Positions 17,464 through 27,534 of a stretch of DNA of 64,000 bases are shown here, piece after piece (position 1 is the stretch's first letter; the number at the start of each line of letters is the position of its first letter). The DNA is from CBDCME01 sp965218865. Lineage in GTDB: Bacteria > Pseudomonadota > Alphaproteobacteria > JAAXGF01. The notes below the pieces were generated by a model that saw nothing but the letters and a program-made list of their open reading frames with translations, made no database searches and had not been told where the DNA came from. The DNA lies in contig CBDCME010000044.1 of the NCBI GenBank assembly GCA_965218865.1, positions 25,682-89,681 on the forward strand. The letters are read 5' to 3'. The position numbers and the translations under genes are program-made.

Positions 17464-17492
17464 ATACTAGCAGTGCCCCTGTGGTACGTCAA
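17464..17492 (-). promoter_or_regulatory. promoter of the transposase operon, -35 inside the right inverted repeat
   Basis: On the minus strand: TTGACG (17492-17487), a 17-bp spacer and TAGTAT (17469-17464), with the start codon 24 nt further on after a good ribosome-binding site. It mirrors the promoter at the other end. Confidence 0.6.
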
Positions 17493-17505
17493 GTATAATA
17501 TCGCC
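17481..17505 (-). repeat. right terminal inverted repeat of the IS1595 transposon
   Basis: 25 bp, the exact complement of 13901-13925, followed by the second T8 target copy at 17506-17513. Confidence 0.95.
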
Positions 17506-17513
17506 TTTTTTTT

Positions 17514-18739
17514 GAGCATGGGATGGATCGAAGAGGGTTTGATTTCTGAGCATGGCGCAGGCGACGGCAAGCAGTCTATCGGCGACGGTTCTCAGCGCTC
17601 TGGCGTGGCCGTGTCCCCGGGCCCTAAGGGCGGCATAGCGTTGGCGGCTGATGGGATCGTGTTGGATGGCGACGCGGGCCCAGTGGTAAAGGGCGGTTCG
17701 CAGCCGAACGTGGCAGGCCTGACGCATGATGACGAGACAGCGTTTGCCGCTCCGGCGGGTAACGGGGGCGGCGCCGGACAAGGTGCGCAGGGCCTGGTAA
17801 TTTCTTTCCCGCAGGGGCGTCGAGGCTTCTGCGAGCAGCGTGGCGAGGACGGTCCTCCCGATTCCGGGCATGGAAAGCAGGATGTCCACGTCGCGCTGCT
17901 CGGATTTCTGCCCCGAGGCGCTGTCCTGTTGATCGGCGATGTGTCGGCAGAGGCCGTCGATGCGGCTTCGGGCCTGCTTGACCTGGCGGTTGACCAGGCG
18001 CAAACGCTCGGCCAGGGAACCGATATGAGCGCAAGCGGCGGCGATAGTTCCCGGCGCGACGGTGAGCGGCTTTTGGCGCAAGAGGCGCAACACTTCAGGC
18101 GCGTCGATTTTGCGGATGCGGTGGGTTTTCAGCAGCTTGGCAACGGTATTGGTTCGGATGCGCCGCGCCTTCTCGGGAGTGGGCGCCTTCTTCCACAGGG
18201 CGAGAAACCACTCGCTGGCGACATCGTCGCTGACCTCCAAGGCCTGGGGATAATAGCGTCTCAACTGTTCGCGCAGGTGGTTGGCGAGGCGCACGCGCTC
18301 CTGGCCGAGGTCCTCGGCCCAGGCGCGAATATTCGCGCAGTTCGATGATGGCGGGAGCATCGGCCTTCAAGCGACGAAAGCAATGGCCGTCGGTGCGCAA
18401 GGAATCGCCGAGGACATGGGCGTCGCGGCGGTCGTCCTTGGCGCCGGCGACGGTGAAACGATCGCGAAAGCGGTCGAGCTGCTTGGGGTTGATACTGTGA
18501 ATGGCGAAACCCCGCTCCAGCAAGGTATCGACGACCGCCCCATGCGGGACCTCGATGGAGACGGCAATCCTCTCCGGCACACTGCCACTCTTTTTCGTCA
18601 GCCACGCGCACAACTCGGCCATCCCTTCCCCGCTGTGGGCGAACGACCTTTCAACGACGATGACGCCGTTACCATCAAGAAGGCAAACCTGGTGCCTCTC
18701 GGTCGCCCAGTCAATGCCAGCAAACCAATCAAAGTTCAT
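17514..18739 (-). pseudogene. IS110-family transposase, frameshifted and split by the IS1595 transposon
   Basis: ATG 18739 (preceded by GAGGAGAAAGG) starts FDWFAGIDWATERHQVCLLD, the RuvC-like DEDD N-terminus, with DDRRDAHVLGDSL. One extra G near 18325 shifts the frame. The second part, in the other frame, has LSMPGIGRTVLATLLAEA and TLSGAAPVTRRSGKR, the C-terminal transposase domain with the conserved serine. The gene then runs into the T8 tract where the passenger transposon sits, and its final codons lie at 13863-13892. IS110 enzymes use a bridge RNA and leave no target duplication. Confidence 0.85.
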
Positions 18740-18990
18740 CGCCTTTCTCCTCTCTTGCCTCGGACCGCCGCGACGCCGAACATTCCCTGTACTGGCGCTC
18801 GCAGGCGCAACTCCCCACCGGCTGTCCGCCGCGGCCGTCCCTCCGGGGCACGCGTCCCCCCCAGGCGCTCGAAACACAGGGAGCAATGGGTCGCTCCCAG
18901 AAGGCTCGTCCGATCCGAAAAAATGACCCGATCAGATCTTCAGCTGACCGCATTTTGTGGATAACGCTCCGCGTTACCCACAAAACAACA
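18740..18990 (-). ncRNA. possible bridge-RNA region of the IS110 element
   Basis: In IS110-group elements the non-coding stretch upstream of the transposase gene encodes a structured bridge RNA. This 250-bp non-coding, GC-rich, hairpin-prone stretch is in the right place. No structure was computed, so this is a positional suggestion only. Confidence 0.25.
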
Positions 18991-19026
18991 ACCACATCAA
19001 CTTTCTATGTTCGAGTGGTCAACTTA

Positions 19027-20195
19027 TACCAACCGCCCCAGAGTTTGACTCGCGCAAAGGTTTACACGCCAGGTTTTGTGTGATTCAAGGTTGTTGGCAA
19101 CAAGGGAGTGTGTTCAATGCCAACGATTCCTTTGCGAAACGACTTTGATGCTGAAAGAGTCCGTGTTCTTGCGGCACGGAGCGATGATGGGAACCAGGCG
19201 CGACGGCTTTTGTCGATGGCGGCCATCTACGATGGGATGGATCGAGCGTGCGCGGCGGGTATTGGCGGCATGGATCGGCAGACGTTGCGGGACTGGGTTC
19301 ACCGGTTCAACGCGGGAGGTCCGGCCGGTCTGATCGACCGCAAGCCGAACGGGGCGTTGCGTCGGTTGACGCCGTCGCAAATGGCGGCGCTTTCGCGGGC
19401 TATCGAGGCCGGTCCCGATCCCGAACGGGATGGGGTCGTGCGCTGGCGCTGCATCGATCTCAAGCAACTGATCCGAACGCGCTTCGGCGTGGACTATCAC
19501 GAGCGGAGCGTCGGCAAGCTGCTGGCCGCGCTCGGGTTCTCGCATATTTCCGCGCGCCCGCGCCACGTCGGCCAGGATGCGCGGGCACAGGAGGAATTTA
19601 AAAAAAAGTTTTCCCGAACACTTGGCGAAAATCGTAGCGGCACAGCCACCGGACACGCCCATCGAGGTTTGGTTTCAAGATGAAATGCGCGTCGGCCAGA
19701 AGAACAGCCTGGTGCGCCAGTGGGCCCCAAAGGGATCGCGCCCGCGCCAGGTCAAGGACCTACGGACCTCTTCGGCGTATCTCTTCGGCGCCATCTGCCC
19801 CGAGCGCGGTGAGGGCGCGGCGCTGGTCATGCCGCGCGCCAATACTGAAGCCATGGACCTGCATCTCGAGGAAATCAGCCGGGCCGTTGCCCCAAACGCC
19901 CATGCCGTCGTGCTGCTCGACCAAGCCGCATGGCACACCACTGCCAAACTCGGCATCCCGGAGAACATCTCCCTCGTGCCTTTGCCACCCAAGTCCCCGG
20001 AGCTCAATCCCGCCGAAAATGTCTGGCAATACCTCCGCCAGAACTGGCTCTCCAATCGTGTCTTCGACTCCTATGAAGCCATCGTCGAGGCCTCTTGCCA
20101 AGCCTGGAACAACCTGACCGACCAACCTTGGAAGATCATGTCCATCGGCCTCAGAGCGTGGGATCGCACAAGGCAATGTTAAGGGCGGTTGGTAT
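19027..20195 (+). mobile_element. IS630-family insertion sequence, copy 2 (1,169 bp)
   Basis: TACCAACCGCCC ends and TA target duplication (19025-19026 and 20196-20197). Nearly identical to 9116-10284 and 57762-58930. Confidence 0.93.
19117..20182 (+). CDS. IS630 transposase, two frames joined at an A8 run
   Basis: The first frame (19117-19683) is the DNA-binding part. The second (19577-20182) is the DDE part with QDEMRVGQ, LLDQAAWH and NPAENVWQYLR. They overlap around TTTAAAAAAAAG (about 19607-19618), where a shift into the +1 frame, or loss of one A in the transcript, would fuse them. The arrangement is identical in the other two copies. Confidence 0.88.
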
Positions 20196-20388
20196 TAAAT
20201 GGTACAGGGGGGTAATTTTCCGAAAAGGTGAAAACGCCACGCCGCAGTGAGTTTGCCAGCCCTTTGATTGCGCGGTAATCCACGGCCAAAGACCTTGGCA
20301 AACTCGTAAAAAAGTCCGTTGATGATCCCGCCCGGAGAGGGGCGGGCCCGGGCCGAGCCGCTGGCGGCGGGGGGCGCGGGCCCGAGCT

Positions 20389-22266
<1,878 letters not shown>

Positions 22267-22373
22267 GGCAGACCTCCTCTTGGGCCCAAGAGTATCGGAG
22301 ATCCGGTAAAACGTTCGGCGGGGGGAAACTGTTGAGAGCGGTCGATCTAGCGGGTCTCGATGGCCGCGTTCCT

Positions 22374-22483
22374 TATCCCTCCGCCGGCATGATCCGGATC
22401 AGGTTCAAAGGGTTTCCCATCTGGCGGCGGCCGCCTCCGGCCCCCTGTTTGGTCTCTCAGCCCCTGGACGGGGCTCCCCTCGG
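22374..22483 (-). promoter_or_regulatory. TPP riboswitch (THI-box) upstream of thiC
   Basis: On the minus strand the conserved parts appear in order: CGAGGGGAGCC...GGGGCTGAGA, then ACCCTTTGAACCTGATCCGG and ATGCCGGCGGAGGGA. These form the TPP aptamer. The switch sits directly upstream of thiC, where it typically controls translation or termination. Confidence 0.93.
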
Positions 22484-22492
22484 AAGTGTCAC

Positions 22493-22521
22493 AGGATGGT
22501 GTGGTCCGCCGGAAGTGTCAA
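22493..22521 (-). promoter_or_regulatory. possible thiC promoter
   Basis: TTGACA (22521-22516), a 17-bp spacer and a weak -10 CATCCT (22498-22493), just ahead of the riboswitch and 17 bp from the ISAs1 element end. The core promoter may therefore have survived the insertion. Confidence 0.4.
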
Positions 22522-22538
22522 GCGCGGCCGCGAAAACG

Positions 22539-24618
22539 CAGGAACAATTTTTAGTCGCGGTTGAGGGTTCGGGATGAGTGGGATCGTGCTCGGTGCACGG
22601 GGTTCGGGGAGCCCCGAGCTTGCCTCGACGACGTCATGGGGACTGCTCGAAGCCACCGGACGGCGTTTTCGGATTCGACAGGCACACCGGTCCGCCCGCG
22701 CCGCTCGGCGGCACGTCCCGGTCCGGGGGAGAGGCGTGCTGTCTCAGGCGATGGGCGCGGTCATGATCGCGTCGAGGGCCTCCTGCGCCCGGGCGGCATA
22801 GTGCCGGTTGGCCTCGGGCAGATAACGGAAGCGTCCGTCGCAGCGCACGATGGCGATGGCCGCGTTGGTCAAGCAGGCGAGATTTCTGGGCAGGTGACGC
22901 ACGTAGGCCCGGCATCGGTCTTCGTCGTAGGTGAAGTCGCGCACGTAGTGCAGGCGGTTCTCGATATGCCAGTGGTTGCGCACCAGTTCGAGCAACTCCT
23001 CGGGTCCGGCGCGCTCTGCGCCGAGCGAGGTGAGGCTCCAGGTCACCTCGATGCTGCGCTTGCCGGTCTTGAGGATCTCGCGTTCGCGCTCGATGCGCAT
23101 GGCCTGGCGTCGCCCGTGGAGGTTGGCGTAGCCGTCCCACTCGGCAGCGGAGAGGTCGACGACGGCGCAGCGTCGGCGCTCGATGCGGCCATGGCCCTTG
23201 TCGACGGTTTCGTGCCAGAGCGCATCGCTGAAGTCGATCGCCTTGAGGTCTTCGAAGATCATCTCCTGGTTGTCCTTGACCGCGCTCATCACGTAGTCGG
23301 CGCGACGCCCGAGCAGGCAGCGCGCGGTCTCGTGCTGAGCGTGCATCGCGTCCATGGTGACGATCCGGCCTGTGAGGTCGAGGCCGCTGGAGAGTTCGCG
23401 CACGGCCGGGATTTCGTTGCTCTTGCGGTCGACCTCGACCTGCCCGAGGACCACGCCGGTGTCGTGCTCGACCGCCGCCACCATCATCCTGCGCCCGTCT
23501 TCGGTCTGCTTCGAGGCGCCGCGCAGATCCTTTCCGTCCATGGCGACCGGCGCGTGCGCGCTGCCATGCTGGCCGGTCCACTGGCTAATCGCGTTGTCCA
23601 GGGTCTCTGGCGGCAGGGCGGTGAGGGTCTTGTGGAAGGTGGTGATCGCGGGCGGGGTGTAGCGCTGTTTGGAAGGGCTCCAGAACGCACCCACCGCCTC
23701 GAGCTGCTCCTGGGAGAGCAGGGCGGCGAACTGGGCGAACGCGTTCACCCCCCGGTATCCGGCAAGCCGGGCGGCGACGGCGATCACCAGAATGGTGTTG
23801 AGCGCATAGCGCTTGCCCCGGGCATGGCGGTACTCGGGCACCTCACCCAGACACTCGAACAGGCTGCGCAGCCGGGGCGCGGCCATCGGCTCGGTGTGCT
23901 GCTCGGCGTTCCAGTGTGCCGGCATCCCGGTACGGCTCAGCGCCTCGGGGGCGCCGTCTGTCAGTCCGAACACGAAGACCTCCTTGGGCTGACCGTGGTG
24001 GCGCCAGCGCGCTGCCCCTCCGGGCTCACGGGCAAAGCCCCGCGTCAGCCCCAGAGAGCGCCAGTTCGACGCGCGGTAGCAGGTGCCGGCAAATCGCGAG
24101 ACGTCCACGAACGTCTCCGCCAGAAGAGCCGGATATCCGTGCACCGCCTGGATGTCCTCAGACAGCCGCCGCAGGCTCAGCCCCAGCACACGGGAGGCCA
24201 GGTTCGGCACTCGGCCAGGCGTCAGAATGACGAAGCGCGAGTTGTTGGCGATCAGATGCAGACGCCGGAACTGCTGCTCGGCCGACCACCCGATCCAGCG
24301 ATCACGCGCGCCCAGCTTGAACGCGCCGGGCTGCCAGCCGATCAGTGCGAGCCAGGTCTCGCCATGCACCGCGACATGGCGCAGGCCCTTGCCGATGACG
24401 CCGTGGAACGCCAGGTAGTGGTGCTGCTCCACCAACCGGTCCCAGCGCCGGTGCTCCTGCGCGCCCCAGGTCGGACGCACCGTGACCGCGCGCAAATCAA
24501 TGGACGAATCCGAGACCGGCAGCGTCGCCATGACCGGCACACTGCCACACCGAGAATGAAATGGCCAGCGCCGCGATCACCTCACCCTGATCACTGGGCG
24601 GACAAAAAACTAGCCCTG
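22539..24618 (-). mobile_element. ISAs1-type element with DruA-domain transposase, copy A (2,080 bp)
   Basis: Ends CAGGAACAATTTTTAGTC and (complement) CAGGGCTAGTTTTTTGTC. A 10-bp target duplication CGCGAAAACG lies at 22529-22538 and 24619-24628. Three other copies are at 28812, 36824 and 59206. About 205 bp at the 3' side of the transposase gene is non-coding with a GC-rich hairpin. Confidence 0.93.
22744..24540 (-). CDS. ISAs1-family transposase with N-terminal DruA (DUF4338) domain, copy A
   Basis: 598 residues. Residues ~15-180 match the DruA/DUF4338 pattern: HHYLAFHGVIGKGLRHVA, ARDRWIGWSAEQQFRRL, IANNSRFVIL, PNLASRVLGLSLRRL, ETFVDVSRFAGTCYRASNW. Residues ~230-320 are the ISAs1 N-terminal associated domain (RGKRYALNTILVIAVAARLAGY). 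The rest is the DDE core: VAMDGKDLRGA, IVTMDAMHAQHETA and the glutamate-bearing NHWHIENRLHYVRDFTYDED. DruA is otherwise known from the Druantia phage-defence system and as stand-alone proteins. A second ATG at codon 4 is an alternative start. The residue before VTW in the RSIEVTW block is Glu, as in copy D. Confidence 0.9.
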   Translation of the reverse strand: MPVMATLPVSDSSIDLRAVTVRPTWGAQEHRRWDRLVEQHHYLAFHGVIGKGLRHVAVHGETWLALIGWQPGAFKLGARDRWIGWSAEQQFRRLHLIANNSRFVILTPGRVPNLASRVLGLSLRRLSEDIQAVHGYPALLAETFVDVSRFAGTCYRASNWRSLGLTRGFAREPGGAARWRHHGQPKEVFVFGLTDGAPEALSRTGMPAHWNAEQHTEPMAAPRLRSLFECLGEVPEYRHARGKRYALNTILVIAVAARLAGYRGVNAFAQFAALLSQEQLEAVGAFWSPSKQRYTPPAITTFHKTLTALPPETLDNAISQWTGQHGSAHAPVAMDGKDLRGASKQTEDGRRMMVAAVEHDTGVVLGQVEVDRKSNEIPAVRELSSGLDLTGRIVTMDAMHAQHETARCLLGRRADYVMSAVKDNQEMIFEDLKAIDFSDALWHETVDKGHGRIERRRCAVVDLSAAEWDGYANLHGRRQAMRIEREREILKTGKRSIEVTWSLTSLGAERAGPEELLELVRNHWHIENRLHYVRDFTYDEDRCRAYVRHLPRNLACLTNAAIAIVRCDGRFRYLPEANRHYAARAQEALDAIMTAPIA

Positions 24619-24628
24619 CGCGAAAACG

Positions 24629-24952
24629 CCGATTGTCTTGGCCGATCGGGCCGATGGAGGTCGGCTTGATGGTCGCACCGATGTGGCCGGGAGTCGGCAT
24701 AGCCAATTGCACGGGCGTTTTCCGCATCTCGGTACTGAATGGCTGTTCCAATGACTTGAATCAGAATTCCGCGAAACTGTGGACAGTGTATAGTTTTTTC
24801 TTACGCTTTGAAACCTTGGGAAATGAGGTTTGAGCATGGAGGAGTTCAAGAACGGCCCCTGACCGATCGCGCGAACTGCTAGTGCTAGCGCGGATCGGCG
24901 CTGAAACTGATGACCGGTAGATTAGGTCGACACAGGGGCCTATGACAAACCG
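24629..24952. other. no gene seen
   Basis: About 320 bp between the ISAs1-type copy A and a decayed gene. Short frames only, none recognisable. Confidence 0.5.
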
Positions 24953-25478
24953 TCAAATACCGAGTTCGTCGAACAACCCGTTCAGGGCAGAGTGAATATT
25001 GGGTGAGTTTTTTTTTGATGAAAGCGAGCAAGGCGCGTCCGTTCGAGTCCATGATGCGATCGGCATGGATGCGACTGACCAGCCATTGGGCTTCCGATTC
25101 GTCGATCGCCTCGCGGGCGGCGGCCTCGCGCTCGCGGGCGGTTTCACGTTAGGTGAAAGTGCTGTCGGCTTCGGTCGCGGTTTTCCAGCTATCGGAGAAT
25201 TTCGCCACCGACTTTCCGACGGACGCCAGGAGTCCCCCGATACCTCGGCGCTGATCGAGCCAAGTCTCGCGTCGTTGCACCTCGTCGGCGCTGGCGACGG
25301 TGGGCGCGGCGCGCGGAAACATTAGATGGCTGGCGATCGCGTGGACAAAAAGATTCTGCCAGCTCGGCGCGTTCTCGCTGTCGACGGTCGCGTCATTGAA
25401 ATCGAACAACAGCTCGGCCTCGGGCCGGCTGATCGTCAGGCTCGCGTCGCCGCCCTGGGCGTAGATCACCTTGCGCAC
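24953..25478 (-). pseudogene. conserved hypothetical protein with a nonsense mutation and a frameshift
   Basis: The frame from GTG 25478 (open upstream to about 25656) encodes VEIVRKVIYAQGGDASLTI, then SRPEAELLFDFNDATV and NLFVHAIASHLMFP. It meets TAA after DSTFT (25149), but the same frame continues with ARERE, AAAREAIDESEAQWL and SNGRALLAFI. An A8 run then shifts it to the final frame NSPNIHSALNGLFDELGI. The two halves repeat a similar motif (acidic helix, isoleucine-rich strand, then a FI/LF block). Such proteins are widespread in alphaproteobacteria and, as far as I know, uncharacterised. Confidence 0.6.
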
Positions 25479-25505
25479 GATCTCGACGTCCGGGACGCAT
25501 AAACC

Positions 25506-25699
25506 GGGGACAGTTAACTTATTTTCATCAATATTGCCGAGCGCGATCGCGGCGTCGATATTTTCGGTGTCATGCCTCGAATGGTCGCGGCGGTCTCGAG
25601 TTTCCTGTCGACCGACAGGCGTCTTCGGTGGAGCCGTGTTCTTATTAACTTATTGATAAAACGCGGCAATCATATTAAAAATAGATATACTGTCCCCGT
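25506..25699. repeat. possible remnant bounded by CGGGGACAGT repeats
   Basis: CGGGGACAGT near 25506 and its complement ACTGTCCCCG near 25690 bracket about 190 bp of AT-richer sequence. The ACTGTCCCCGTTTGTCC motif is repeated in variant form about 30 bp further on. Similar ends recur at 38923-39027. The nature is uncertain. Confidence 0.35.
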
Positions 25700-25888
25700 T
25701 TGTCCAAAATAAGTATACCGCCCCCGTTTGTCCGGTAATGACATAAATTGGTAAACTGTCGCCTTTTTTATCGGTTTTAGGGGTGGCGCGTTGACGCCGT
25801 AGGATCACTGGTATTGAATTGGTGGCGAGCGGCGGTTCACGTTGGGCCCTCGCCCGTCGTCGCTCGGGATCACTTGCTGGGCCGAACG

Positions 25889-26536
25889 ATGACCACGAAA
25901 ACGGTGCTCGCGCGGGTATTCGCGATCGTTTTTTCCGGGGCGCTGATGCTGGCGCCGGTCGCCGCCTCGGGGGCGGAAAACGACGGTGGGACGAACCTGC
26001 CCGATCCGACCGAAAAGTTTTTTCGCGACACTTTGGAAAAGCTCAGCCAGTTCTCGGTCGATAAGAGAGACGAAACCATTCAGCTGGCGAAGGAGCTTCT
26101 GGACGAGCTCGATTCGCAGATCTACGACCTCGAGATGAAAATCGAATTCCTGATCCCTGAAGAGGGTGGGGCGTTGGCGGGCGGGTTGCGGAATTCATTG
26201 GCGGCGCTCAAGAACAGCCGTGTCGAGATCGACCGATGGTTGGGTGAGATCCGACAGGGATCGGTCGGCGACTGGGAAAACGTGCTGAGCCGATTCAACG
26301 ATGCCTTCGACGAAACCCTCGCCAGGTGGAACGACGTCATGATAGAGTTCGACAAAGACGTATCGCTATCCGGGGTCTCCTCGACCGGCGGCGAATCCGA
26401 CGGCCCGGATACGTCGCCGCAAGTGTGCCGGAGCGGACTCGAACCGCTTATCCTCGACGGTTCCGAGAAGGTGAAATGCGTCACCCCGGCGACGGCCGCG
26501 ACCCTTCTCGACCGGGGACGCGCCAAAAAGCCGTAG
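25889..26536 (+). CDS. secreted coiled-coil hypothetical protein
   Basis: ATG 25889 begins MTTKTVLARVFAIVFSGALM with a signal peptide cleaved near AASGAEN. The mature part is strongly helical and acidic (EKFFRDTLEKLSQFSVDKRD, ELLDELDSQIYDLEMKIEFL), likely coiled-coil, and ends in a small cysteine-containing tail (QVCRSGLEPLIL ... VKCVTPATAATLL). Function unknown; probably periplasmic. No partner genes are adjacent. Confidence 0.65.
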   Translation: MTTKTVLARVFAIVFSGALMLAPVAASGAENDGGTNLPDPTEKFFRDTLEKLSQFSVDKRDETIQLAKELLDELDSQIYDLEMKIEFLIPEEGGALAGGLRNSLAALKNSRVEIDRWLGEIRQGSVGDWENVLSRFNDAFDETLARWNDVMIEFDKDVSLSGVSSTGGESDGPDTSPQVCRSGLEPLILDGSEKVKCVTPATAATLLDRGRAKKP

Positions 26537-26750
26537 AAGCGCGTTCGGCGCGCAACCCTTGGGGGGATGTGGTGTATTCATCCTTGGGTGCTGAATTGTG
26601 AATGGTCGCCGAGGCGCAAGAGGGGCGATCGCCAGGGTCGGGTTGGCGTCGCCGCCGATCGATGAACCCGACGATGCGCTCCCGTGCTCGCCGAGCCGGA
26701 CTCTTTAAGGGCGGCGACTCGGGCCGGGGCGGCGACTCGGGATCGCGGCG

Positions 26751-27065
26751 CTACGAAGCCGGGTACAATCCCTTCAGGCGTCCGCGAAAGGCCTTCGCGA
26801 CCTCTTCCGCGCCCTCGTCGAATCGGACGCCCAAGGTAACGCCCTCGCGAAAGCACACCGTGGCCTCGAACTCTCCGACCCCGTTGACCCTGAGCTTGAA
26901 ATTGTCCGCCTCGGGAACCTCCCCCTTGACGCGAACCTTGGCCCCGTTGGCCGAGATATCGGCGACGACCACGTCGGTCAATTGGCCTTTGTCCGTGATC
27001 ACCCCGGTAAAGAAAGTTCGCGCGCGTCGAAACCGACGCTTATTTTCCTCGGACGTTTCGACCAT
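26751..27065 (-). CDS. PilZ domain protein
   Basis: A stand-alone PilZ domain of about 104 residues. The c-di-GMP-binding signature is present: RRFRRAR (RxxxR region) followed by VVVADISANGAKVR (D/NxSxxG), then EATVCFREGVTLGVRF. I take ATG 27065 as the start; the frame also permits a TTG at 27107. It probably binds c-di-GMP and modulates motility, adhesion or polysaccharide export. Confidence 0.85.
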   Translation of the reverse strand: MVETSEENKRRFRRARTFFTGVITDKGQLTDVVVADISANGAKVRVKGEVPEADNFKLRVNGVGEFEATVCFREGVTLGVRFDEGAEEVAKAFRGRLKGLYPAS

Positions 27066-27351
27066 CACCCTAACGACATCATCTTCATCGCGGCCATTGT
27101 AACACAAGGTGCGGTGCGACGTGAATCGGGAGCTTGGACGACGCCACTCGACAGCGTCCCGGCGACCGACCGTGCCAAACCCCGACCAGAGTCCGCGCCA
27201 CCAAAAAGGAACCGGGTGTTACTCGCCGGCGGAGCACTCGATATGTTCAGCCGGGCTTCACTGCCGCCCGCGATCCCCCGCCGGTGATGGAAGACATTGG
27301 CGCTCGTTGTGCCCGTCTCGCGTCCCTTGCGGTGGGATCATCCAAACACTA

Positions 27352-27486
27352 AGTGTTTGTTCGTCTATGCGCGTCCGCGCATTTTTTGCGTCTGTCCCTC
27401 TCCCCCTCCCGGCCACCCACGAGAGTATGCTGATATGGGTGGCCGGGAGGGGGCGGGGGCCGGTGCCGCGAGTTTTCCAACAGACT
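27352..27486 (+). repeat. long-hairpin repeat, copy R1
   Basis: About 135 bp. Outer arm GCGCGTCCGCGCATTTTTTG, then a large inverted repeat (CTCCCCCTCCCGGCCACCCA / GGGTGGCCGGGAGGGGGCG) around an 18-nt loop with GAGAGTATGCTGATA. Five copies in the window (R1-R5). Confidence 0.85.
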
Positions 27487-27534
27487 GACAGGGATCGTGC
27501 TGGAAAACGCAATCCCAAAGGAGTTTGCTCAAAA

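Larger units (their letters stand above)
13901..17505. mobile_element. IS1595-family transposon with passenger genes, 3,605 bp
   Basis: Bounded by perfect 25-bp inverted repeats beginning GGCGATATTATACTTGACGT and flanked on both sides by eight T residues (13893-13900, 17506-17513), an 8-bp target duplication as expected for IS1595. It contains an ISXO2-like transposase (16523-17440) plus four non-transposition genes: a DNA methyltransferase-HNH protein, a 231-aa unknown, a PIN-domain protein and a 53-aa protein. It interrupts an IS110 transposase near its 3' end. IS1595 is known to include passenger-bearing elements, but this gene set is not one I recognise. Confidence 0.93.

Noticed and set aside
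18950..18990. TTGTGGATAACGC ... GCGTTACCCACAAAA as a replication origin or DnaA-type site
   Set aside because: It is a single inverted repeat at the edge of the IS110 element, without a cluster of DnaA boxes or origin genes.
22561..24669. A 700-codon open frame on the plus strand across the whole ISAs1-type element, repeated in the other copies
   Set aside because: It is the antisense frame of the DruA-domain transposase; high GC keeps it open. It has no ribosome-binding site or family motif, and the sense strand carries clear transposase motifs.
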